Shown here: positions 1 through 6,600 of the stretch, in pieces | Position numbering within the stretch: position 1 is the first letter of the stretch | Layout of the letters: each line of letters starts with the position of its first letter | DNA from: a virus | Direction: 5' to 3' (one strand) | Length of the DNA: 26,169 nucleotides | IMG/VR virus record: IMGVR_UViG_3300036045_000140 | Coordinates: 1 to 26,169 of that record | Position numbers and translations under genes: made by a program | Notes under the pieces: generated by a model | The model's database searches: none | The model's input: only the letters and a program-made list of their open reading frames with translations | Told to the model about the DNA's origin: nothing

Positions 1-279
1 GCTTACGCAACACGGACAATTGCAAGGATTCCACGACGGTGCGAGCCCTTTGCTCGTCTCCGAGTTTTGGGAATACAGACGAGCTTGAGTAACGAGCGTG
101 GCCAACAAGTCATCCAAGCCGCACGTAGCCACGAGCTCGCAGTCCTCTCCCGCGAACACTGGTGGCCGCCAGAGTGTCACGCGGTTGCCGAGCGCTTCTC
201 GCAAGACCCACGCGTGACCCGGGTTCGCGGCCCACAGCTTACGCAACACGGACAATTGCAAGGATTCCACGACGGTGCG
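1..279. repeat. 43-bp exact direct repeat at the left edge (1-43 and 237-279)
   Basis: Bases 1-43 are identical to bases 237-279, a spacing of 236 bp. Both copies fall in the nuclease reading frame, but 236 is not a multiple of three, so the edge copy is read in a different frame from the internal copy. The internal copy encodes a sensible helix just after the ELK motif; the edge copy encodes a Cys/Pro-rich string. The repeat touches the first base of the window, so its real length is unknown. It could be a genuine partial tandem duplication or an assembly artefact. Confidence 0.9.
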
Positions 280-456
280 CTCAGCTTTCAACTCCAGCAA
301 CCAAGAGTGTCCCCTGGCCACGGCGAGGCAGTCAGGCCACCCTGCGGGCGCGCGTATGTTCGCGACGAGAGGGTATACCATCGCGCCCTGTCCGCGCAAT
401 ACCGCGCGCGTTCTCGCGCCGAAGTCACTCTCTAGCCCGCGCTTTCCCCTGGCCAC
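1..456 (-). CDS. PD-(D/E)XK nuclease, VRR-NUC-like (3' end cut by window edge)
   Basis: An open frame of 152 codons runs from a GTG at 454-456 to base 1 with no stop. It shows the PD-(D/E)XK nuclease pattern: Glu9 in an early helix, 'GWPD' with Asp42, then 'LLELK' with Glu55 and Lys57, and Gln67 in the following helix. This order matches VRR-NUC-type nucleases, which cut branched or flap DNA in replication and recombination; that role is inferred from the family. The GTG was chosen because AGGAG lies 10 bases upstream and the 'ESDF' helix follows at once; an ATG at residue 26 would remove Glu9. The last 15 or so visible residues are Cys/Pro-rich and come from an out-of-frame second copy of a 43-bp repeat, so the true C-terminus is doubtful. 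The gene follows the UDG-like gene with a 68-bp gap. Confidence 0.7.
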   Translation of the reverse strand, partial: MARGKRGLESDFGARTRAVLRGQGAMVYPLVANIRAPAGWPDCLAVARGHSWLLELKAERTVVESLQLSVLRKLWAANPGHAWVLREALGNRVTLWRPPVFAGEDCELVATCGLDDLLATLVTQARLYSQNSETSKGLAPSWNPCNCPCCVS

Positions 457-524
457 GTCACCTGCGCTCCTCTCGTCCCGAGGGCCTTGCTCGTCAACTC
501 AATCGCGCGCCGCACCGCTCCGGG

Positions 525-1277
525 CTACTCGGCGCGGAACACGCCCAGGCATGGCTGGCCGTGGCCGTGGTAACCCGCGTCACGGCAGCAGAAGCACGCC
601 TGAGCTCCGCACGCCGCGCACGCGTCTTCTGGCAAGGTCGGCTGCCCACACACCGCGCACGGGAAGTCTTCCCCGCGCAGAGACATGCTCGCTGCCACCC
701 TGCAGCGTATCAGCGCCACTTCCCACTCGTCGTTCCACACGCGCGACAGTCCGCTCGGGTGGGGGACGACTACGTGGCGCGGCGCGCTGTCCGCGGTCAT
801 GACGGCGGGTACCAACCCGCCCCACGGTAGCGCTGCCGGGGCTCCGAAAGCGTCGGCTACCCTACGGCCGACTAGTATCACGCGGCGAGGCCTCTCGCTG
901 GCCGGAGCCGCCGACAGGCTTCTCGCGAGCAGCACGGCGGTCTCCCTGGCCCGCACGGGGTCCCACGCCGAGCGTGGCGGCAGCAGGTTCAGCGACCAGT
1001 CCCACTCGAGACCCAGCTGGCTCAGCTTGGCGCGCGCCATTTCGCCGCGCGGACCCTGGAAGGCGCCCCTGCGTGACGCGAGGGAGAGCCACTCCAGCGG
1101 GCTAGCTGGCGCGCCGAGCGGTTCGGCGCGCGGGTCGCTCTCCGCCACGAGCAGCGGTCCCGCGGCAGCGCGCGTCACGGGAGCCGGAGTCGGAGTCGTA
1201 GCGTCAGCTTCACAAGCGCTGTGAGCGCTGTGAGCGCAGCGCGAGACGGCGCGCAATACGTCAGACAAGCGTGTCAT
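525..1277 (-). CDS. Uracil-DNA glycosylase-fold protein with C-terminal zinc knuckles
   Basis: A 250-residue protein with UDG-superfamily landmarks: 'LNLLPP' near residue 97, 'VILVGRRVADAFG' near 134, and 'PHPSGLSR' near 172, which corresponds to the HPSxxxx leucine-loop motif. UDG-fold enzymes remove uracil or other deaminated bases from DNA. The usual water-activating GQDPY-type motif is not evident, so catalysis is uncertain. The last 45 or so residues hold paired CxxC motifs plus further Cys and His, suggesting a small zinc-binding tail that could touch DNA or protein. The N-terminus is Ala/Thr/Pro-rich and probably disordered; a duplicated 9-bp unit encodes 'AHSAHSA'. The start ATG has AGGAAGG 8-14 bases upstream. 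The gene lies just after thyX, in keeping with a nucleotide/DNA-quality role. Confidence 0.6.
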   Translation of the reverse strand: MTRLSDVLRAVSRCAHSAHSACEADATTPTPAPVTRAAAGPLLVAESDPRAEPLGAPASPLEWLSLASRRGAFQGPRGEMARAKLSQLGLEWDWSLNLLPPRSAWDPVRARETAVLLARSLSAAPASERPRRVILVGRRVADAFGAPAALPWGGLVPAVMTADSAPRHVVVPHPSGLSRVWNDEWEVALIRCRVAASMSLRGEDFPCAVCGQPTLPEDACAACGAQACFCCRDAGYHGHGQPCLGVFRAE

Positions 1278-1329
1278 CAGCTAGCCCTTCCTGGCGAGAT
1301 CACGGTCGCCTGGGTCATGACCGCGAGCG

Positions 1330-2052
1330 TCACGGCGACACCCGCCCGTGCCGGGTGAAAGCTTCGTGCGTCAGTGGCCACCCGCTCTCGAGCGCTTGTT
1401 CGCACGCGCGCGCCGCAAGGTCGATCTCCCACAGCGGGTAGCTGACGAACTTCGCGTCGGGCTCGTGAACGCGCAGCGACAAGAACGCCATGAGCGACCG
1501 TGGATTGCACGTCACCCAGCAGCCAGAGTATATGCCGACCGGGAGGCAGTCGCGAGCCAGCCCGGGATCAACACCGAGCGCGAGGTTCTTCTCGTACGCC
1601 GTGTAAGCGAACGCGTACGACGCTCTCAGGTTGTGGCACAGCGCTTCGTAGGTGCGCTGGTCCTCGCAGCGCGTGAACTTCGGGCGTCCCGGCTTCCAGC
1701 CGTCGACCTTCATCATCGGTCGCTCGCGGTCAGGCAAGTAGAAGACCGGCTCCAGCTGTTTGTAGCGCCCGCTCTCCTCGTTGTACGAGAACCCGATCCG
1801 GTGCCGGTGCCACTCGCGCCACACGAAGACCGGGGCGCGGACGAAGAAAGTGACCGCAGAATGCTCGAAAGGCGTCCCGTGACGGTGTCGCATCAAGTAG
1901 TCGATGAGCCCGGTGTTGTCACTCGCCAGCGCAGGGTCGGCGAACGTCGCCGCGGCTACGCCGCTGACGCTGACCTTGGCCGCGGCGACGACCATGTGGT
2001 CGCCGCCCATGCTCTGGATGACAGACACGTCAATGTCACTCTTGAATTGCAT
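1330..2052 (-). CDS. thyX: Flavin-dependent thymidylate synthase ThyX
   Basis: A 240-residue protein, normal for ThyX. It carries the signature 'RHRIGFSYNEESGRY' (RHRxxSxNExSxRY), which binds FAD and dUMP, and 'NPRSLMAFLSLR' in the C-terminal half, typical of the family. ThyX methylates dUMP to dTMP using methylene-tetrahydrofolate and reduced flavin, and releases tetrahydrofolate rather than dihydrofolate. The ATG at 2050-2052 is preferred because GGGAG precedes it at good spacing. An in-frame TTG at 2068-2070 would add six residues but has no better ribosome site. The start overlaps the end of the DUF3310 gene by 17 bp, and DHFR lies one gene further upstream, so the three form a nucleotide operon. 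A second thymidylate-synthase-fold enzyme of a different family is encoded at 13007-13915. Confidence 0.95.
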   Translation of the reverse strand: MQFKSDIDVSVIQSMGGDHMVVAAAKVSVSGVAAATFADPALASDNTGLIDYLMRHRHGTPFEHSAVTFFVRAPVFVWREWHRHRIGFSYNEESGRYKQLEPVFYLPDRERPMMKVDGWKPGRPKFTRCEDQRTYEALCHNLRASYAFAYTAYEKNLALGVDPGLARDCLPVGIYSGCWVTCNPRSLMAFLSLRVHEPDAKFVSYPLWEIDLAARACEQALESGWPLTHEAFTRHGRVSP

Positions 2053-2251
2053 TCGCGTTCTCCCGTTCAATGAGACGGTTCAGGTACCACGCCGCTTTCC
2101 GCAAGTCCTCTACGCCGTTCTTGTGGCGGAAACGTGCCACGTACTTGACCACGTTCCCGTCGCAGAACCCGAGCCCCCACGCTTCTATCGCGTCGATCAC
2201 TTCTATCGGCCCGGCGTTATAGTGTGCCGGGTGGTGTACCGCGTCACTCAT
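2036..2251 (-). CDS. DUF3310 small phage protein
   Basis: A 71-residue protein matching DUF3310 over its whole length: 'HPAHYNAGPIEVIDAIEAWG', then 'GNVVKYVARFRHKNG' and 'EDLRKAAWYLNRLIE'. The family is widespread in tailed phages, usually beside nucleotide-metabolism or replication genes, and is often labelled as a nucleotide kinase-like protein, but no reaction is well established. The ATG at 2249-2251 has AGGTGAG just upstream. The gene starts 3 bp after the end of DHFR and overlaps thyX by 17 bp, so all three are probably translated from one message. Confidence 0.88.
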   Translation of the reverse strand: MSDAVHHPAHYNAGPIEVIDAIEAWGLGFCDGNVVKYVARFRHKNGVEDLRKAAWYLNRLIERENANAIQE

Positions 2252-2254
2252 CGC

Positions 2255-2791
2255 TCACCTCAGGTAGTAAGTATACACGCTGAACTCCGCGTTCTCCGAG
2301 GAGTGGATCAGCAACGTATCCGCGAGACCAGCGGGTTCTGGCATACGTACGTCGTCTGGACACCGCTCACTGACGTACTCGCCGTCTCGTATCACGCTGA
2401 GTCTGAGCCAGCCGGCCACTTTTCGCGCGAGCGCTTGTTCGTATACTTGTCGGCCGCCGCAGACGTAGACCCGGTCAGAGCCCGAGGCCGAGAGCGCGGT
2501 AGACACGGCCGAAACTAAGCTAGCGCGCGCCACGCGATGCGTCTCGCTGGGCACTGACGCTGGGTCGCGCGTCAAGACTATGGTAAAGCGTCCCGGCAAG
2601 TCTCCGACTAGTTCCCACGTCTTACGGCCCATCACTATGACTCCGCCAGACGTCAGCGCCTTGAAGTCTGTCATTTCCGCGCGACCAGCCCGCGTGTGTC
2701 GCCACGGCAAGTCGCCATTCGCGCGAGCGAGTGTCCCGTGCCTATCAACGCATGCTACTATCATGACGCGTGCTCGCTCCTCGCTCGTCAT
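2255..2791 (-). CDS. Dihydrofolate reductase
   Basis: A 178-residue DHFR of normal length. Visible landmarks are 'NGDLPWR' after the first strand (substrate and NADPH loop), 'VIVMGRKTWE' (cofactor-binding strand), 'IVLTRDP', and 'VYVCGGRQVYEQAL' with the conserved double Gly followed by the VYEQAL helix. It reduces dihydrofolate to tetrahydrofolate with NADPH. The first ATG has AGGAG five bases upstream; a later in-frame ATG at residue 10 sits closer to the usual DHFR start but has weaker spacing. It is first in a compact DHFR-DUF3310-ThyX set. ThyX does not make dihydrofolate, so the need for phage DHFR next to it is not obvious. Confidence 0.95.
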   Translation of the reverse strand: MTSEERARVMIVACVDRHGTLARANGDLPWRHTRAGRAEMTDFKALTSGGVIVMGRKTWELVGDLPGRFTIVLTRDPASVPSETHRVARASLVSAVSTALSASGSDRVYVCGGRQVYEQALARKVAGWLRLSVIRDGEYVSERCPDDVRMPEPAGLADTLLIHSSENAEFSVYTYYLR

Positions 2792-2876
2792 GCAGGCTCC
2801 TGTTAGTTTAGGTAGTTCGTGTCCTGGGTTCCCACGGCCTCCACCGAGGGCTTTTTTCCCTGGGAGGGAGTTATCA

Positions 2877-2912
2877 GGTCTCTCGAAAAGATTTGAGCTT
2901 TTGGTGGAGACC
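2877..2912. repeat. Nested inverted repeat between the DHFR gene and its upstream neighbour
   Basis: GGTCTC at 2877-2882 pairs with GAGACC at 2907-2912. Inside it, AAAAG at 2886-2890 pairs with CTTTT at 2898-2902. The stem is interrupted and has no clear T-run on the minus strand, so a terminator role is only possible. It lies in the 125-bp gap before DHFR. Confidence 0.4.
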
Positions 2913-2916
2913 GTGG

Positions 2917-3150
2917 TCAGCCACGCGGGACCCTGGAAGTGAGTTCCAAGGACGTTTTCTGCCGTTTCAAGCGCGCGACAACGCGCTCAGCCATGCGCAC
3001 GCGCAAGCGCCCGTAGCTGCGTAGCAGCTCTCCGCACTCGGTGGTTGTCAGGAAGTCGTTCTCGTACACTGCCTCGTCCATGTGCTCTGCGAACTGTTTC
3101 AGCGCGCGCAACACGGCAGCGTCCTCTGGCGAAGCTTTGGCGAGTCTCAT
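2917..3150 (-). CDS. Hypothetical 77-residue helical protein
   Basis: I do not recognise this protein. It is rich in Arg, Leu and Glu and looks wholly helical, with a Lys/Arg-rich C-terminus, which could suit nucleic-acid or partner binding. The ATG at 3148-3150 is taken as the start; an in-frame TTG at 3166-3168 would add six residues. Neither has a clear ribosome site, so the start is uncertain. It sits alone between the heptad-repeat protein and the DHFR operon, with small gaps on both sides. Confidence 0.5.
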   Translation of the reverse strand: MRLAKASPEDAAVLRALKQFAEHMDEAVYENDFLTTTECGELLRSYGRLRVRMAERVVARLKRQKTSLELTSRVPRG

Positions 3151-3240
3151 GTTGTTCAGCTCATTCAATATCGCGGGGGGTCTTTTTCTCGAGACGCGGG
3201 TATGCGCGAGCTACCTCTTTGGCGCTAGTCATTAGACCAG

Positions 3241-4086
3241 CTACGAGCCGGCGCGGGACGCCTCGAAACTCAGTTCCTCGCACACCACATCGGCGACGAA
3301 TCGCCAGAACTGCTGCCGCGCCACGCCGGCCTGCAGCAGCGTCGCGTCGGCTTGCTGCCGCGCCACGCAGGTATGCCGCAGCGCCACGCCGGCCTGCTGC
3401 AGCACCACGTCGGCCTGCTGCCACGCCACGCTGGCCTGCTGCCACTTCACGTAGTCCTGCCGCAGCGCTAGGTCGGCCTGCTGCCGCGCTATATCGGCCT
3501 GCCGCCGCGCTATATCGGCCTGCCGCCGCGCCATGCCGGCCTGCTGCCACGTCACGTAGTCCTGCCGCAGCGTCGCGCTGGCCTGCCGCCGCGCCGCGTC
3601 AGCCTGCCGCCACGCCGCCTGCCATTCCGCCTGTTGCGGATCGTCGCCAGCTGCGCGACGACGCCAGAGCGCCGCAACGACGCGCGCGACTTCCGCCACG
3701 CCAGGACGGATCGCGTCGGCCGCGAGCTTGTCGGCCAGTCGCGCCATCACGCGCGGCACAAACCGCGAGTAGTCCGCGCCGGCTCTGACGGCCCGCCAGA
3801 AACGCGGCGGCCATGCGGATCGCTTGACGCTCGGCAGTCCCTCGAAGACGTGATCCGCCAGCCACCACGCGAGTTCGGGCACTCCTGTCGCCTCCGCGAT
3901 CGCAGCGTGATCGGACGGCCGGATCGAGCGGTCCATCAGCCCCAGCCGCTGGCAGTCTTTTATTGAGCAACCGACGGCACAGCCCTTCGACGGCCCGGCG
4001 TCGTAATCGCCGGCGATGTATTCGTCCGCCGCCTGGTGGGCGTCGGCGCATTCGATCAGCTTCTCATGCAGTTCCGCAGTCAGCAT
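3241..4086 (-). CDS. Phage protein with conserved N-terminal domain and long heptad-repeat tail
   Basis: A 281-residue protein in two parts. Residues 1-165 resemble a phage-borne family I know only as hypothetical: 'ELHEKLIECADAH', 'GKGC/GCS'-like Cys pair ('SKGCAVGCS'), 'ATGVPELAWWLADHVFEGLP', 'FWRAVRAGADYSRFVPR', followed by a short helical segment. The tail then runs about 14 copies of a seven-residue unit such as 'ARRQADI' or 'AWQQADV', with Ala, Gln-Ala and a hydrophobic residue in fixed positions. The DNA repeats with a 21-bp period. Family members that I recall also end in Ala-rich repeats of variable length. The last 22 residues are non-repeat ('FWRFVADVVCEELSFEA...'). The ATG at 4084-4086 has AAGGAGG five bases upstream; a TTG just before it is rejected. 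Function unknown. Confidence 0.75.
   Translation of the reverse strand: MLTAELHEKLIECADAHQAADEYIAGDYDAGPSKGCAVGCSIKDCQRLGLMDRSIRPSDHAAIAEATGVPELAWWLADHVFEGLPSVKRSAWPPRFWRAVRAGADYSRFVPRVMARLADKLAADAIRPGVAEVARVVAALWRRRAAGDDPQQAEWQAAWRQADAARRQASATLRQDYVTWQQAGMARRQADIARRQADIARQQADLALRQDYVKWQQASVAWQQADVVLQQAGVALRHTCVARQQADATLLQAGVARQQFWRFVADVVCEELSFEASRAGS
3321..3614. repeat. 21-bp tandem repeat array inside the heptad-repeat gene
   Basis: About 14 degenerate copies of a 21-bp unit built around GGCCTGCTGC. Two neighbouring copies containing GCTATATCGGCCTGCCGC are identical. A module with CACGTAGTCCTGCCGC recurs at 3448 and 3553, 105 bp apart (five units), which points to segmental duplication as well as unit-by-unit expansion. 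Every change keeps the minus-strand reading frame. Confidence 0.85.
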
Positions 4087-4119
4087 CAAACCCTCCTTTC
4101 AAGGGTGAGTTTCGCGGTT

Positions 4120-4152
4120 ACGATCACGACGTTCACGTTCACGATCACAACG
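4120..4152. repeat. Short direct repeats at the end of the ligase gene
   Basis: ACGATCACGACG at 4120-4131 and ACGATCACAACG at 4141-4152 flank a doubled TTCACG. The right copy overlaps the last codons of the ligase gene; the left copy lies in the 58-bp gap before the heptad-repeat gene. No clear function is visible. Confidence 0.5.
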
Positions 4153-4951
4153 TCCTGCACTCTTCCGGGGCTTTGTCGTCTCTCCACCGCACGAAGCGCG
4201 GGTGTCGCAGTCGACCGCGCGCTCCGACGTACTGGTACGCCACTTCGACCACCTGACCTATCACGTGCGGCCCGAGTGCGGCGCGCTCTGCGTCGGTGAA
4301 CCCCGAGACGTCTGCGACTACCGGGCCGCCCCACAGGCTGCACTCAAGCGAGCCAATCAACCCGGCGTACTTGCCGCGACCAGGGGTGAGACCTGTCACC
4401 ACGAGATCCGCCGTACGCGTTGGCTTCCACTTCGCCCAGCCAGTCAGGTTGCCGTCCTTGAACACGTAACCCTCGACGTCCGTGGGTAACGGCGCGCGTA
4501 ACGTGGCCTCTAGCGTGGACTTCGCCATGCTCTCGATGTCGCACCAATCTGATAGCGCCAGTCCGTAAATCAACGCGACGTTCTCGACGTGCCCAAGCGA
4601 CGCGGTCGAGTGGAGCCCGCCTATCGCGAAGCACTCGAGGCGCAAACGATCGAGCGCACCACGAGCTAGCGCGCTCTTGACTTCGCTCGCGGGATGTCCC
4701 GGGCACCAGAGCTCGCACAAGAACGCCAAACCTACCGCGGTCGGGTATTCCCGCAAGCGCGTCAGCGCGTTCCAACCAGCTAGTGACGCGCTGATATCCG
4801 TACCGTGTCGAGTGACGCACGTGACGCGAGGATCGGTTCCATGCTCTCCAGCGGTAGTGACTGTCAGCCAGATACCGTCTCGCTTGACTTGCACAAACCG
4901 GCGTCGCATCTCTGGGGTGTATTCAACGATCGTGGGGCGCGGCCAGTTCAT
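4145..4951 (-). CDS. ATP-dependent DNA ligase, minimal type
   Basis: A 268-residue protein with the nucleotidyltransferase motifs in order: motif I 'VKRDG' with the adenylated Lys23, motif III-like 'FLCELW' with Glu80, motif IV 'VEGYVFKDG' with Glu160, and motif V 'WAKWKP' with Lys174 and Lys176. The C-terminal 90 residues ('LVVTGLTPGRGKYAG', then 'VVEVAYQYVG') look like the OB-fold domain. The enzyme seals nicks using ATP, here most likely during phage DNA replication or repair. It lacks the N-terminal DNA-binding domain of large ligases, as do several phage and bacterial LigE-like enzymes. Its ATG overlaps the upstream TGA as TGATG, and GAGGAG lies upstream, so it is translationally coupled to the coiled-coil gene. 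Confidence 0.88.
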   Translation of the reverse strand: MNWPRPTIVEYTPEMRRRFVQVKRDGIWLTVTTAGEHGTDPRVTCVTRHGTDISASLAGWNALTRLREYPTAVGLAFLCELWCPGHPASEVKSALARGALDRLRLECFAIGGLHSTASLGHVENVALIYGLALSDWCDIESMAKSTLEATLRAPLPTDVEGYVFKDGNLTGWAKWKPTRTADLVVTGLTPGRGKYAGLIGSLECSLWGGPVVADVSGFTDAERAALGPHVIGQVVEVAYQYVGARGRLRHPRFVRWRDDKAPEECRTL

Positions 4952-5778
4952 CAGTCGGCGCTCCTCTCGGTCTCGTGAGGTGCCTCGTGAGGTGCCTCGG
5001 GCGCTTCAACTCGCGCGCAAGTGACCAGCAAGTGCGCTTGCAAGTACTCGAGAGTCACGCCCAAGACTTCCGCCGCGCGTACCTCGCCCAGTTGGACTAC
5101 CAGCTCTTCTATCTGTCGCAACGCGCGCTGGTATTCTTGCGCAACTCCCTGGCGTTCCATCTCGGAAACTAGCGCGCTTAGACGCGTTATCTCAGCCCGT
5201 CGGTCGTTCAAACCCCCAGGACCGTCTTCGCCAGCTCGAACGTTCGCGAGATAAGCATCCCACGCAGCGGTCTCGGTTCGGAGGGCTGCGTCTAGTCTCG
5301 CGAGCGCGGCCTCAGCCCGTACGCGCTCGCGAGACCCGGCGATCTTGAGCTTGCCCGCGTGCGTCGCGTCTTGCTCGTACCATCTGACGAGCATGGACAA
5401 GTCTTGGGTCTTGTCGTTCTGCACGCGTGCCATGGCTTTGCGCACGCGAGAAGTGAGCTGCCGGCGTTTCAGCCCGTTCAGTCGGCCTAGCAGGGTCAGC
5501 ATCTTGCGCACGTTGTGCTTGTTCGCTATCGTCTTCAGCTCCGCGCGCAGTTTCGCCAGCCTGCGTGTAGCGAGGCGTATCCGGGCGTCCGCGTCATCGA
5601 GTTCTAGCGACGCTTGCAAACGAGCGCGCTTAGCTTTCAGTGGCGCGAGAACCCGCGCGTGCGCTTCCATGCGGTACGCCGGATCGGCGGATACGTCACT
5701 TGACGCGATCCGCAGGTTCATCTCGGCGCGAGCCAAGTCTCGGCGCGCCTCCCTCAGTCCGTAAGTGACACTCTGCAT
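4951..5778 (-). CDS. Coiled-coil hypothetical protein upstream of ligase
   Basis: A 275-residue protein that is almost entirely charged helix: long Arg/Lys/Glu/Ala/Leu stretches with heptad-like spacing, for example 'ARIRLATRRLAKLRAELKT' and 'RRAEITRLSALVSEMERQ'. No enzyme motif or membrane segment is visible. The last 20 or so residues contain a short duplication, 'APHEAPHE'. A coiled-coil scaffold or DNA-binding accessory role would fit, but this is inference. The ATG has AAGGAGAG upstream. The stop overlaps the ligase start by one base, which suggests joint expression with it. Confidence 0.7.
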   Translation of the reverse strand: MQSVTYGLREARRDLARAEMNLRIASSDVSADPAYRMEAHARVLAPLKAKRARLQASLELDDADARIRLATRRLAKLRAELKTIANKHNVRKMLTLLGRLNGLKRRQLTSRVRKAMARVQNDKTQDLSMLVRWYEQDATHAGKLKIAGSRERVRAEAALARLDAALRTETAAWDAYLANVRAGEDGPGGLNDRRAEITRLSALVSEMERQGVAQEYQRALRQIEELVVQLGEVRAAEVLGVTLEYLQAHLLVTCARVEAPEAPHEAPHETERSAD

Positions 5779-5830
5779 CAGACTCTCCTTGACCCTCGCG
5801 AGGGTCGCTAGTGACAGGCCCGCGAGCTCG

Positions 5831-5867
5831 GGGAGACACCATCGGAAGGCCGAGCTGGTCGTCTCCC
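5831..5867. repeat. Intergenic hairpin between 5895 and 5778 genes
   Basis: GGGAGAC at 5831-5837 pairs with GTCTCCC at 5861-5867; ACC...CGG then pairs with CCG...GGT around an AAGG loop. It lies in the 116-bp gap between two minus-strand genes. No T-run follows on the minus strand, so it is more likely a message-stabilising or processing structure than a classical terminator. Confidence 0.55.
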
Positions 5868-5894
5868 TTCGCTCCCAGGTCTGAAACGCTCACG

Positions 5895-6371
5895 CTACGC
5901 CGCGACAGCGTCCGCCGGCGGGGAATTCGCGCCCATCGCCTTGCGGAGAGCCGCGATGTCGACGTTGTCGGCGATCAGCTGCTTCTCCAGCGCGGCCATC
6001 TGGTCCTGGAGGGAGCGGAGCTTCTTCGCCGCTTTGCGCTGCTCGGGGCTGCCAAGCGTGTCGCTTTCGACGGCTTGCGCGTCGAGTTGGTCGGCGCGCT
6101 TGCGCAGCATTTTCGCTTGCTCGCGCAAGTAGACGCTCTCTTTCTCAAAGTCGTCCGGACTCAGCGCCTTGTGCTTGACGCTGCTGTAGTCGGCGGGCCA
6201 CTCCGTCAGTTTGACAGTCCGGTTGCCGGCCGCGTCGGGCTTGAGGTTCGGGTGTATGACGCGCTTGATCGGCGGACGCTTTGCCGCCGGAACGGGAGAG
6301 GCGGACGGAACCGCGGGATCGGGGTTGGGAGCGGGAGCGGGAGCGGGAGCGGGAGGGGTCGGCTTGGCCAT
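5895..6371 (-). CDS. Hypothetical protein, paralogue of the 6784-7323 gene
   Basis: A 158-residue protein of unknown function. The N-terminus is an Ala-Pro repeat encoded by a GGGAGC microsatellite. Then come 'RPPIKRVIHPNLKPDAAGN', 'TVKLTEWPADYSSVKHKAL', a charged coiled coil, and 'LIADNVDIAALRKAMGA'. The middle and C-terminal parts are clearly related to the protein at 6784-7323, so the two arose by duplication. The start was placed at the ATG at 6369-6371, with AAGGA eight bases upstream; a GTG 36 bases earlier lacks a good ribosome site. It has its own possible -10 box at 6449-6454 and lies beyond a strong terminator, so it may be a separate transcription unit. Confidence 0.72.
   Translation of the reverse strand: MAKPTPPAPAPAPAPNPDPAVPSASPVPAAKRPPIKRVIHPNLKPDAAGNRTVKLTEWPADYSSVKHKALSPDDFEKESVYLREQAKMLRKRADQLDAQAVESDTLGSPEQRKAAKKLRSLQDQMAALEKQLIADNVDIAALRKAMGANSPPADAVAA
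6327..6356. repeat. GGGAGC hexanucleotide microsatellite
   Basis: Four exact GGGAGC units and a partial fifth. On the minus strand they encode the Ala-Pro repeat near the N-terminus of the 5895-6371 protein. The six-base period keeps the frame, so the number of repeats can vary without breaking the gene. Confidence 0.85.
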
Positions 6372-6448
6372 CGCAGTGTTCCTTGCGCGAGTTTCTTGCG
6401 ACGTCACTCAGCGAGTCTTTGCTCGCTGCCAGCGCGTCGCACATGAAT

Positions 6449-6454
6449 ATTATA
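6449..6454 (-). promoter_or_regulatory. Possible -10 element upstream of the 5895-6371 gene
   Basis: A perfect TATAAT on the minus strand, 78 bp before the chosen start codon and 67 bp downstream of the terminator at 6521-6556. No good -35 box is found at 16-18 bp; TTCGCG is the best at 17 bp. The placement after a terminator supports a promoter more than the sequence does. Confidence 0.4.
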
Positions 6455-6520
6455 CCGAGTCTCGAGAGCCGCGCGAATCCTAAGACTGGGGTTTTTCTTG
6501 GGTTTTCTCAAAGAAACCTG

Positions 6521-6556
6521 AAAAAGACCGGGAAGAGCCTCTCGCTCTTCCCGGTC
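6521..6556 (-). terminator. Strong rho-independent terminator
   Basis: Perfect 12-bp arms GACCGGGAAGAG (6526-6537) and CTCTTCCCGGTC (6545-6556) with a 7-base loop. On the minus strand the stem is followed directly by TTTTT (6525-6521). It closes the message carrying the 6784-7323 and 6599-6787 genes. On the plus strand the stem is followed by TTGTCTTTT, so it may also work weakly in that direction, though no plus-strand gene is present. Confidence 0.9.
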
Positions 6557-6565
6557 TTGTCTTTT

Positions 6566-6600
6566 CCCAGGTCCAGGCCCCAGGTCCAGGTCCCAGGTCT
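6566..6600. repeat. 13-bp tandem repeat beside the terminator
   Basis: CCCAGGTCCAGG occurs at 6566-6577 and 6579-6590, with a partial third copy CCCAGGTC at 6592-6599. The array separates the terminator from the stop codon of the 62-residue gene. Confidence 0.75.

Noticed and set aside
1348-2073. Long plus-strand open frame opposite thyX
   Set aside because: It is the complement of a certain thyX gene; its Arg/Val-rich translation has no recognisable domain, and no plus-strand gene is supported anywhere in the window.
3161-3232. 23-codon minus-strand mini-frame between the heptad-repeat gene and the 2917-3150 gene
   Set aside because: It starts with ATG and ends near the next start, but has no ribosome site and is too short to support from sequence alone.
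3321-3614. CRISPR-like regular repeats
   Set aside because: Units are adjacent 21-bp coding repeats with no unique spacers and keep the reading frame.
3045-3788. Long plus-strand frame with Ala-Pro-Arg repeats
   Set aside because: The repeats are the antisense reading of the 21-bp array in the heptad-repeat gene; low complexity and GC bias explain its length.
5811-6446. Plus-strand 211-codon frame
   Set aside because: Antisense to the paralogue gene, whose similarity to a second copy proves the minus-strand frame; the Gly/Ser/Arg string comes from the GGGAGC microsatellite.
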